Assembly: GCF_963676685.1 (NCBI RefSeq)
Contig: NC_092355.1
Coordinates: forward strand, 71,763,176-71,827,175
Direction of reading: 5' to 3'
DNA: 64,000 nucleotides
DNA from: Mytilus edulis
Taxonomy: Eukaryota > Mollusca > Bivalvia > Mytilida > Mytilidae
Within the stretch, counting starts at the first letter, position 1, and each line of letters begins with the position of its first letter. A program made the position numbers and the translations under genes. The notes beneath the pieces are model-generated. The model saw only the letters and a program-made list of their open reading frames with translations. It made no database searches and had not been told where the DNA came from. This document shows, in pieces, positions 55,349 through 64,000 of the stretch.

Positions 55349-58300
55349 GTAAGAAAGTTGAATTAAAAATCACAGAAGGAGAAACATTGTGCTTTAAGTT
55401 ATAGCATAGTTGGTACTTGACAACGCCAGTATGTTAAAACATAGCTAGCATTTTGTGACCTTCGGAAGTTACTGGATATAAACTTCCCGAAAATATTGAG
55501 ATGATCATTACGTCTGCGGAGTGTATTTCTCGGTTGAGTTAATAAATTTCCGTAAATTACGTCACATTATTAATAAGAAAAGACTTCTTAGACCCTATAA
55601 TTATTGGAGTTCTGATCATATCATTTATGTAACCATCCTGATCCTAAGCCTAAGGGCAAAATACACCTTAACGCTAATGCCGGCTTGAACGTTTGACGCA
55701 TACAACAATCACTTTTCCATTGCGGTGTCAGATATTTTGTATTATGACGTCAAAATTTTAGGGGAACCTGTGAGATATCCAGTAATGGCGGACAAATAGC
55801 GACAAGGTGTATTGCTATAAACGTATTTACAATTTTGGTCTTTAGCTGTATTTTGCCTCCAAATGACCTTTTATCACCTCTGAATAACCTTTTGACATCA
55901 AGCAACAATCACTTTTTAGTTGTGACGTCAAATGTTTTGAATTATGATGTCAAAGTTTACGGGAACCTGTGAGATTTTATGTAATGGCGGACAAATTTGC
56001 ATACAAGTGTAAATACGTCTATTTCCGCTTGACATGAAAATATGTCCCGCTTTAACTTTTGATGTCATACAACAATAGCTTTTCCATTGTGGCGTCATAT
56101 ATTTTCTATTATGACGTCAAAATTTTACAGTCTAGTTATGGCGGACAAATAGCGATAAGATGTATTGACACAACTTTTCACAGTTATGTTACATCATTGC
56201 TCAGGGTAAATTCTTGCAGTACTTAAGTCTTAAGAGTATTTGTTTAGGGGCAGGATCAGAATTCAGGGCTTGTCAGTTCTTTAGAAAAGGTGGATCTCTT
56301 TGTCATGTTTGTTGGTGACAATATATGTTAACTTTATCGCTATTTCAGTCTTTGTACGTCATTTATGGACATCATAATTCTGGGTTATGATGAATAAATT
56401 TACTACCAAACCAAACATGAAAACACCAAACCAAGACATTACAAGATAAAAACAACTTTTTCAAAGTAAAGTATTGCATGTTGTATTTACATGTACATTT
56501 AAAAGGGTTGAGGTGAGAACAGCTTTCTTTTTTCTCTAGTTGTTATCTAAGAATAAAAGGCAGTTATATTTGGATTGTCTTTTCTTTCCTGTTTACAACA
56601 TTGTACAATGTATAATATCCTGATCAAGTGTATTTCTCAAACAGCTTAATGTCATGTTAGAGTTTTTCCTAGTGCAAATGAGGTAAGAGTATATGGTGGC
56701 CAGGAGAATCTGTGGCTCCAAACATTTTAGAAAAAGTGATATAAGGGTGACTTTGAGTTTAATTTTTAAACATCGTTTGATTGTTTATATTTTAGTTCCT
56801 GAAGACAGGACAGACATTAGCAGCAGTACAGAGAAATTTTTCTTTTAAAGTGAATGGTAGAAATTCAGACGCCAAATCATCAACAGGAAGCCAGGTTTGT
56901 ATAATGAACTTAGGCCAAATTAAAAGTCGGTGTGTTTACTGTACCCCTAGTCCCCTACCTACCTTAAAGTTTTTTTTGGCCATTATTGATTAAGCACTTT
57001 TAAATCACAATGTTAATGTTGCTCCCATAGACTCAATGTAAAAAAAATATTAATAACAATAAAAAAAAATCCCTACCCTATTTTTGTTCAGCATGCGACA
57101 GTAAACACACTGACTTTTTTGTTTGGCCTTATCATGCTTATTGAAAACTGTTCTTATACCATGTATTATGACCAAAATTACATGAAATAGTACTAATTAG
57201 ACTATGTTACATGCATGTTTTACATGAAATAGTACCAATTAGACTATGTTACATGCATGTTTTACATGAAATAGTACTAATTAGACTATGTTACTATAGT
57301 ATTAATGAATGGGTATTTTTATAATGGCCCTGTTATATGTCCAAGGTCTGTAATAATGGTCGAGGAAGTCTGTAATGGCCCGAGGCAACGCCGAGGGCCA
57401 TTACAGACATCCGAGGCCATTATTACTGACCAAGGACATATAACAGGGCCATTATAAAAACACCCATTTCTTAATACATTTATTAACCAACTGAAAAAAG
57501 TGTATGTGTTGCTGCCAACTTGATGTACTCTCTTACTCTTTTAATTACAGTTTAGTTTGAAAAAAATAATTTGTACTTCACCATGATCAAGCTTTAGATA
57601 TACCAAATATCCAAGATATTAAGTTGAAAGAAGTTATGTGTTGAAAAACAGGACGAACAGTGATCCCTTTATAGGGTTCTTTAATGTTTGTTGCTGGTTA
57701 CTAAATTAAATAAAATACAAAAAGGTATACTCTTTACTTTGTTGCTGGTTACTAAATTAAATAAAATACAAAAAGGTATTATACTAATTACAGCTTAATT
57801 TTATTAAATTTATTAAAAACCCTAACTGGGCTTAATACAGAGAAGCTGGGCATTAATACAGGGCCATTACAGAAAAACAGGGCCATTACAGAAATAACAG
57901 GGCCATTACAGAAAAAACAGGGCCATTACAGAAAAACAGGGCCATTACAGAAAAAAACAGGGCCATTACAGAAAAACAGGGCCATTACAGAAAATATGTT
58001 ATTTTTAATAACCAGTCATTTTTGGCAATAATGTACTTAGTTGGTTAATAAATGCATGTTTTACATGAAATAGTACCAATTAGACTATGTTACATGCATG
58101 TTTTATTATAATATATGTTATTTTGATTGTCCAACTGCAATCTCTCATCATCATGATCATTCTGAAATTAACCTTCATTTCAAAATGACATGTAATATTC
58201 AGGATGACACAAGAAAATTCACAAAAAAAGTACACATGTACACAGGTTTACAAATAATAGAAAAACTTGACAGAAATTTTGTTCTCATGATCCTAGAAAA

Positions 58301-61300
58301 TAATGTATTGAATGCTTCTTCTAGTAAATGTATAGGATTGTAAAAGATCTTCCAAGCTTCATACAAAATGAACAGTGGTCAACACTTTGACACCGAAATA
58401 AATTTACAGAGAGAAGCATTTAATTTTTAATTAAAGTTAAACTAAACAATCTAGGTATTTTGCACTATAGTACATGCCACCTTTATTTGAGGGACTGCAG
58501 TAGAGGCCTTTAAATTATGGAACATTTGAGAAAATATGGTTTCAAGATATATTTAATTGAGGATAATTCAATATATATCATGGTATAGTATTCTGTTGAA
58601 AACACTAAGTATATGAAGTAAGAGTCAGTTTTTGTATAGGTTTATCTTGTTTATGTTGTTTCTATTTTCTGATGAAGTATCAGTATAATTTACATGGTAG
58701 AACCAAAAATTTGCGAAAGCAAATTTACAGATCTAACATTGTTGGGTTGATGTTTAGACGAGTTATATATATATATATATATATCCATTAATTCAGCAGG
58801 ATAAACACTTAGCTTGTTAACATACTTATTTCTTACCAAAGCAAATACATCATGTATATGATTATGTAATACTCACAGAATGCTTGTTTATTTTTAGATT
58901 TCGCGTGATTATCCTGTTGTTGACCATAAATATGACGCAGTAGTTGTTGGTGCTGGTGGAGCAGGATTAAGAGCAGCATTTGGATTGGCTAACGAAGGAT
59001 TTAAAACAGCATGTATAACCAAATTATTCCCAACCAGATCTCATACAGTTGCAGCACAAGTGAGTCAATAAAGAATAATGTTGAAACTGCAGCGGAAATG
59101 ACAGTGTGGTTTTCTGAGGGCTGTTCCAGAAAATACTATGTCCACCTAGGACAGCAATTTTTTTTAACCACCATCACCCCAGGAAATAAAAATAAATTAA
59201 AACAAGTGTCTTTTCATTTTGATATTTCAACTACAAATACCTACATAAGATTTAAAAAAAAATTGTCTTCCCTGGTGGCATAGTGTTTTCTGGAACAGTC
59301 CTGATTATTTCTCACAGATATATATATTCTATAAGAGAACAGTCAAGGGTATAATTTGGGCTAGTGCCACTTAAACTTCTGAAAAGACTGAGTTACAATT
59401 TATCATTATCAAGAATTTATCTGGAAAAAAAATAAAGAAAATAGTTTAAATGAATACTATTACATCATTATTACATTTTACTTTGAAACATGTTAAAAAT
59501 AATGAATTATTTTGTTTTACATAGTCTATATTTGTGTCAGAATAGAAAATATAGATATATTTATTTACTTTTTGATTAAGAATGTTATTTTTACTTGTAA
59601 TTTAAATAAGTGTGGAATAATTTGATAAGGGTTTTGAACAATTGTCATAATCATTGTTTATATGGTTTATAATTAATCTTAAGTATTTAATATGAAAAAA
59701 GAAGATGTGGTACAATGTGGTATGATTTGCCAATGAGACATCTCTCCACAACAGACCAAAATGACACAGAAATTAACAACCTTACCATAGGTCACTGTAC
59801 GGCCTACAACAATGAGCAAAGCCCATACCACATAGTCAGCTATAAAAGGCCCCGAAATGACAATGTAAAACAATTCAAACGAGAAAACTAACGGCCTTAT
59901 TTATATACAAAAAATGAACGAAAAACAAATATGTTACACATAAACAAACGACAACCACTGAATTACAAGCTCCTGACTTGGGACAGACACATACATAATT
60001 AGTTTAACTAATGAAAAACAAAGGTTTTAAACTTATTTCAAAGTACATTTACTTCTACCAAAATTTATTGCATTACTAATATAACTTTTATTTGTTTGTC
60101 TAGGGTGGTATCAATGCAGCTTTAGGTCACATGGAAGAAGATCATTGGACGTACCATTTCTATGATACAGTGAAAGGTTCTGATTGGCTGGGAGATCAAG
60201 ATGCAATCCATTACATGTGTGAAGAAGCACCAAAAGCTGTTATTGAGGTTTGTGTCAATGATAAAACAAACTTGTGAAACACATATTGTATAGAATATCT
60301 GTTATTTCCCTAAGGGGTACCCTCAAGGGACAAAGTGCATATCAAATTTACAACAACCCAACCAAACAACAGACAACAGCCAAAAGTCACCAATGGGTCC
60401 TCAACACAGCTAGAAAATTCAGCACCCAAAGTGGTCCTCAGCTGGCCCCTAAATAAACAGGTGTACAAGTTCAGAGATATGGACGTCACATTTAACTCCA
60501 AAGCATACAAATGAACTAAAAAACAAACCCAATATATATGACTAAAAAAAATAAACAGAAAAACAGTAAAGTTAGACATTGTTTATATTGCTGACAGTAT
60601 TACAGTGTTAAATAGTAAATGTTTACTCAACATCCTCAAGGCAAGTGTACATGTATTGATAAGAAATATACAAACATACATGTAGTTGTTTCAAAAATTA
60701 TATGACTCACAGTTTAGTAAACAGATAAATTTATTAACCATATCCATGATATCTAAGCAATAAAAATGTTTACATTCTTTAAATATCCGATCAAATTACA
60801 TAAATAAGGGTTTTAGAGTTCATGGTTTATACTGGATATAATGTCTAAAATGCACTCTGTTTCTGATTAAATATTAATATCTTTCAGCTTGAGAACTATG
60901 GTATGCCATTTAGCAGATTAGAAAATGGTAAAATTTACCAGAGAGCGTTCGGTGGACAGAGTACAAAGTTTGGAAAAGGAGGTCAAGCTCACAGATGTTG
61001 TTGTGTAGCAGATAGAACTGGACATTCATTGTTACATACACTTTATGGAAGGGTAAGGGTATTGGACATTTTATGACTCTTTAACATTGTCATTTTGCAT
61101 GTCATTTTGGACACAGCTTTTGTGACCTTTTTGCTAAAACTTCAGTTTCAGTTCCACTTTTATATATATGTAAAAACATCAAACACTAGCATTACTAGCT
61201 AGTAAACTCATCATAGATACCAGGATAACAATGTAATATTAACGCCAGACGCATGTTTCGTCTACAAAAGACTCATCAGTGATGCTTGAATCAAAAAATG

Positions 61301-64000
61301 TTTAAAAGGCCAAATAGAGTACAAAATTAATAGGCCTCCCATTAATCAGCTATTAACAGATGCAAAGAAGATGAGATTATTACCTCAGAGATTAATTAAA
61401 GCATGACAATTACAAACGTAATGTACACAATAAGTTCGTTTCCCCGTATTTTAGATCAGTCCGTAAGATGCATCATCTGATAGAAATAGACTTGTCCAAA
61501 TGTACACAGGTGGAAGACATCAAGTTAAAGTACTGAATATTAAATAATCTTTTTTAATTTTCTTGTTTCATAGATAATAAAAAATATCGTCCATTTGGAT
61601 AAAAAATGGGAATGTATGAAGTTTTTACATATTTTTTCTTTATCAGTTTTCGTGCTTGAAGATCATATTTCAACAAGTTTTCTGGAGTTGATTAAAAGCT
61701 ACGCGAATCTGTTTTTCTTGTTTGTGAAATGACATTTGATTTCGTCTTTGTCTGTGCACCCCCTGGCCTTACTAGCTAGGCCTCCCATTAATCAGCTATT
61801 AACAGATGCAAAGAAGATGAGATTATTACCTCAGAGATTAATAAAGCATGACAATTACAAACGTAATATATCTCACTTCACCTCAAATCTTGGTAAATAA
61901 AAACCCCAAAAATTTCCTGGGTTTTGTACCATGGTAACAAAACATTATAATTTCAGATATGTTTAAAAAAAGATATCAACAATCTTTTAAAGTTTCAGAG
62001 ATGTTGAAAAAAATGGTGATAAAGTTTTTTATTTATATTTTCAGTCACTAGCCTATGACACCAAATACTTCATTGAATACTTTGCTATGGACCTGATCAT
62101 GGAAGATGGAGAATGTCGTGGAGTAATTGCCTTGAATCTCGAAGATGGAACCATTCACAGATTCCATTCTAAAAACACTATTCTTGCCACAGGGTAAGGC
62201 TGTAAAACAATTACAGTAAGGTTCAGGGGTTGAATGTAAGCTTTTTTACTGGTCCGCCGGACCACCAGCTGACAAAATATACTGGTCTGAGAAAAATTCA
62301 ACTGGTCTTGGACCACTGGACCAGCACTAATTTGGACCCCTGGTGAGGTTCCAATGACATTTATATCATAATATGCAGTCTTCACACTTAATCATAGACC
62401 TAGCAGCCAGGCTAGTAAAATTGCTTACAGACCTGTAAAAATCATCTCAACAGGCCAACATAACTTTCCAAAAATTGAGCTTTGGGCCTGTTGATTTAAA
62501 AGTTTATCCTGAAGACTAAATCTATAGTTAGTGCTTAGCCATGTTTATTTTACTTTTTATCTGTCACAATTTGGCGCATTCAGCTTTCTTTAAACATGAT
62601 AAAGGAATGCAATAAATACACAAATAAAAATGAATATTAATGATCATTGCATTCAACGAAGAACAAAAACACTGTCTTAGCATGGAGTTGGCAAGGATTT
62701 GTGAAAAATTTAACTTCATATTACATGTATGATTATCAATGATAGAAAAGAGATTGAAATTGTTAATAATTGGTAAACAGTGTCAAGTTATTCTTTTAAT
62801 TCATAATTTTCAAAAAGGTCAGAAATATTGAAAACTAACAGCAGTACCTGCAGGTTATAGGTATCATAAGCCATGCAAACAAATTTTTCATGAAAATCAT
62901 TATTTATTTAACCTATAACCTTACACAGTGTGATGATTGTCTCCATACACCATATACATCATCAGTAATCCTTAAAGTCTTTATTTTCCTCTGTCACAAG
63001 TATTTGAAAACTAACAGACATATCTGTTAGAATTTTAATATCATACACCATGCACACAAACATGATAGACATGATCTATTCAACCTTTCACCTAAAAGTA
63101 ATTGCATGATTTGTGAATAATATTGTTGACATGCATGATTGACTTTGTATTTTGATAGAGGATATGGAAGAGCCTATTTCTCGTGTACCTCGGCCCACAC
63201 ATGTACAGGAGATGGGACGGCTATGGTAGCTAGGGCTGGACTACAGAATGAGGATATGGAATTTGTACAATTTCATCCCACAGGTTTGTTATACAAAAAT
63301 ATATTTTAATGTTAATTTTGATAAGAATTTCATTGCTTAGTGTTAATCTTTTTTTATGCCCAAGCCGTACAATGCCGTAGTGGATTGGGGCATGAAGTTT
63401 TACCCTTGTTTGTATGTCCAACCATAAGTCCAAAAATTTTGTTCTGTAACTTTTGTTTGCCGTAAACAATGTTATGGAACTTATACATAATATGTATTAC
63501 CACAATACAGAGATCTAGTTTGAATTTTGGTGGTGACACTATTACTGTTCTAGAGTTATGCCAAATTGCTGAATTTTTCGTTTCTTTCTATTTCTTTAGT
63601 TTGCCTCAACCAAATGTTATGAAACTTATACACAATGTGTATTATCACAATACATAGTTTGAATTTTGAATTTTGGTGGTGTCACTATTACTGTTTTGGA
63701 GTTATGCCCCTTTATAAATTTGGAAAAATCTGAATTTTTCATTTCTGTTCTCTAAAAAATGATAGAAATAATAATGATATTTCATAAATAAAAGTTAGAA
63801 ATCAAGTCTGTAGTTGAATTGTTATTGTAGGTATATATGGTGCTGGTTGTTTGATTACTGAGGGCTCCCGAGGAGAAGGTGGTTATCTTATTAACTCTGA
63901 AGGAGAGAGATACATGGAGAGATATGCCCCAACAGCTAAAGATCTGGCCTCCAGAGATGTTGTGTCAAGATCTAGTACTATAGAAATAAGAGAGGGCAGG
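55289..64000 (+). CDS. SDHA: Succinate dehydrogenase flavoprotein subunit, 5' half (exons 1-8)
   Basis: Eight exons join in phase to 1074 nt (358 residues), and the gene continues beyond the window. The usual animal protein is about 660 residues, so roughly half is present. SDHA is the complex II subunit that carries covalent FAD and oxidises succinate to fumarate in the mitochondrial matrix. Residues 1-40 are basic with no acidic residue, as in a mitochondrial presequence, and QRNFS near 34-38 resembles a processing site. GAGGAG (71-76) binds FAD. SHTVAAQGG includes the His (about 102) that anchors FAD in this family. TEGSRGEGG and ASRDVVSR (Arg 343, the family's catalytic arginine) are intact. 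All donors are GT and acceptors AG. Introns carry many repeats. Confidence 0.97.
55691..56169 (+). repeat. Three-unit tandem repeat with TGACGTCA in SDHA intron 1
   Basis: Units start near 55691, 55891 and 56052. Shared words: catacaacaatcacttttcc, attatgacgtcaaaatttta, aacctgtgagat and taatggcggacaaatagcga. Each unit holds one perfect TGACGTCA (55745-55752, 55925-55932, 56112-56119). Confidence 0.8.
56796..56894 (+). CDS. SDHA: SDHA exon 2
   Basis: [20 protein letters not shown] then [13 protein letters not shown], phase 0-0. It completes the presequence and the poorly conserved N-terminus. Acceptor ttttag, donor CAG|GTTTGT. Confidence 0.85.
57295..58051. mobile_element. Composite foldback insertion in SDHA intron 2
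   Basis: It interrupts the 42-bp repeat. The left part is a hairpin (arms 57299-57386 and 57390-57476; taatggccctgttatatgtc faces gacatataacagggccatta). After it, cattTattaaccaact (57477-57492) faces agttggttaataaatg (58039-58054). The interior has a 43-bp direct duplication (gttgctggttactaaattaa, 57691 and 57742) and the minisatellite below. No coding frame. Confidence 0.75.
57857..57991 (+). repeat. 19-21-bp minisatellite, seven units
   Basis: acagggccattacagaaaaa repeated with A-run length changes. The core cagggccatta is the same as in the adjacent hairpin arms, so the array probably expanded from the element's own end. Confidence 0.9.
58699..58783 (+). mobile_element. 5'-truncated SINE (same family as 13497-13676)
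   Basis: gaaccaaaaatttgcgaaag through gggttgatgtttagacgagt and a (TA)n tail, almost identical to the 3' half of the first copy. The tRNA-like head is absent. It lies in SDHA intron 2, about 115 bp before exon 3. Confidence 0.85.
58898..59059 (+). CDS. SDHA: SDHA exon 3: FAD-binding motif
   Basis: 54 codons, phase 0-0. [20 protein letters not shown] is the dinucleotide-binding fold and [12 protein letters not shown] ends the exon with the FAD-linking His. Donor CAA|GTGAGT. Confidence 0.97.
59695..59990 (-). repeat. Family C copy (longest), SDHA intron 3
   Basis: aagatgtggtacaatgtggt, gccaatgagacatctctcca, caatgagcaaagcccatacc, agtcagctataaaaggcccc, then tcctgacttgggacagacac. Its parts recur at 25285-25380 and 29998-30115. 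Confidence 0.7.
60104..60247 (+). CDS. SDHA: SDHA exon 4
   Basis: [20 protein letters not shown] then [20 protein letters not shown], 48 codons, phase 0-0. Donor GAG|GTTTGT. Confidence 0.97.
60315..60470 (-). repeat. Family B copy, SDHA intron 4
   Basis: caacaacccaaccaaacaac, acagccaaaagtcaccaatg, gtcctcagctggcccctaaa. Parallels 34740-34850. Confidence 0.7.
60888..61052 (+). CDS. SDHA: SDHA exon 5
   Basis: [20 protein letters not shown] then [20 protein letters not shown], 55 codons, phase 0-0. The [11 protein letters not shown] stretch is highly typical of SDHA. Donor AGG|GTAAGG. Confidence 0.97.
61187..61868 (+). repeat. Direct duplication of about 100 bp, one copy hit by family E (SDHA intron 5)
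   Basis: taggcctcccattaatcagc ... gcatgacaattacaaacgta occurs at 61331-61422 and 61777-61868, differing by one ATTA unit. Copy 2 is preceded directly by ttactagc. In copy 1 the same ttactagcta is separated by a family E element (61202-61330). Confidence 0.9.
61202..61330 (-). repeat. Family E insertion with visible empty site
   Basis: gtaaactcatcatagatacc, cgccagacgcatgtttcgtc and aaagactcatcagtgatgct, ending agagtacaaaattaa. Comparison with the uninterrupted copy at 61768-61785 fixes its limits to within two bases and leaves at most a TA duplication. Confidence 0.8.
62045..62193 (+). CDS. SDHA: SDHA exon 6
   Basis: [20 protein letters not shown] then [20 protein letters not shown], 149 nt, leaving phase 2 inside the Gly codon of ATGG. 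Donor AGG|GTAAGG. Confidence 0.97.
63159..63283 (+). CDS. SDHA: SDHA exon 7
   Basis: [20 protein letters not shown] then [20 protein letters not shown], 125 nt. Acceptor gatag, donor ACAG|GTTTGT in phase 1. Confidence 0.97.
63350..63715 (+). repeat. Duplicated segment in SDHA intron 7
   Basis: gttatggaacttatacataa ... ttggtggtgacactattact ... gttctagagttatgcc at about 63471-63562 recurs at 63616-63708 with small changes. The head (gccgtagtggattggggcat, gtatgtccaaccataag) suggests a dispersed repeat with an internal tandem duplication. Confidence 0.75.
63831..64000 (+). CDS. SDHA: SDHA exon 8 (open at window edge)
   Basis: [20 protein letters not shown] then [20 protein letters not shown] and EIREGR. 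The exon is still open at base 64000. The remaining C-terminal half lies outside. Confidence 0.95.

Larger units (their letters stand above)
57179..58095 (+). repeat. 42-bp tandem repeat split by an insertion (SDHA intron 2)
   Basis: Units of tacatgaaatagtactaatt + agactatgttacatgcatgttt start at 57179, 57221 and 57263. The third breaks off at ttac (57294), and the repeat resumes at atgcatgttttacatg (58052), exactly where it left off. Confidence 0.85.

Overview
The window is nuclear DNA of an animal, most likely a bivalve mollusc of the mussel type. The evidence is AT-rich sequence, short exons with GT-AG introns, tRNA-derived SINEs, Penelope-like and LINE reverse-transcriptase fragments, many MITE-like foldback elements and at least five dispersed repeat families present in several broken copies each. 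The species is inference. Nothing prokaryotic is present.

Region 1 (1-8.4 kb) is repeats: dispersed-family fragments, a 147-bp-period tandem repeat, a foldback element and two matching 84-nt exon-like blocks. Region 2 (8.5-10.7 kb, minus strand) holds a 49-copy, 39-bp tandem array. It encodes a 13-residue, tyrosine-rich repeat whose common nucleotide variants are all silent in one frame. A hydrophobic segment precedes the array. This is the best candidate for an undescribed protein. Region 3 (10.7-17.4 kb) is intergenic, with a LINE 3' end, two SINEs and repeat fragments.

Regions 4 and 5 hold two tandem paralogous genes on the minus strand: gene 1 at 17561-32091 (9 exons, 448 codons) and gene 2 at 36994-49209 (10 exons, about 491 codons). 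All intron phases were followed by hand. Each predicts a type II membrane protein: cytoplasmic tail with conserved tyrosine motifs, one membrane segment, four or five EGF-like domains, and a C-terminal MAM domain. They share exon structure, a stop-codon context and a TATA-containing start region. Gene 2 also holds a relic EGF exon and an EGF exon that has lost its ancestral donor. Their introns contain Penelope-like elements, a 1.1-kb Harbinger-like element, a TA-flanked MITE and a 0.58-kb inverted repeat. The spacer between the genes holds a TTAA-flanked MITE inside a 26-bp minisatellite.

Region 6 (49.3-55.2 kb) is intergenic, with LINE and RT relics, minisatellites and foldbacks. Region 7 (55.3 kb to the end, plus strand) is the 5' half of SDHA, the flavoprotein subunit of mitochondrial complex II: eight exons giving 358 residues, running off the right edge.

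The two EGF-MAM paralogs are presumably cell-surface receptors or adhesion molecules, the repeat gene presumably a secreted structural protein, and SDHA is housekeeping. Nothing suggests that the three loci work together.
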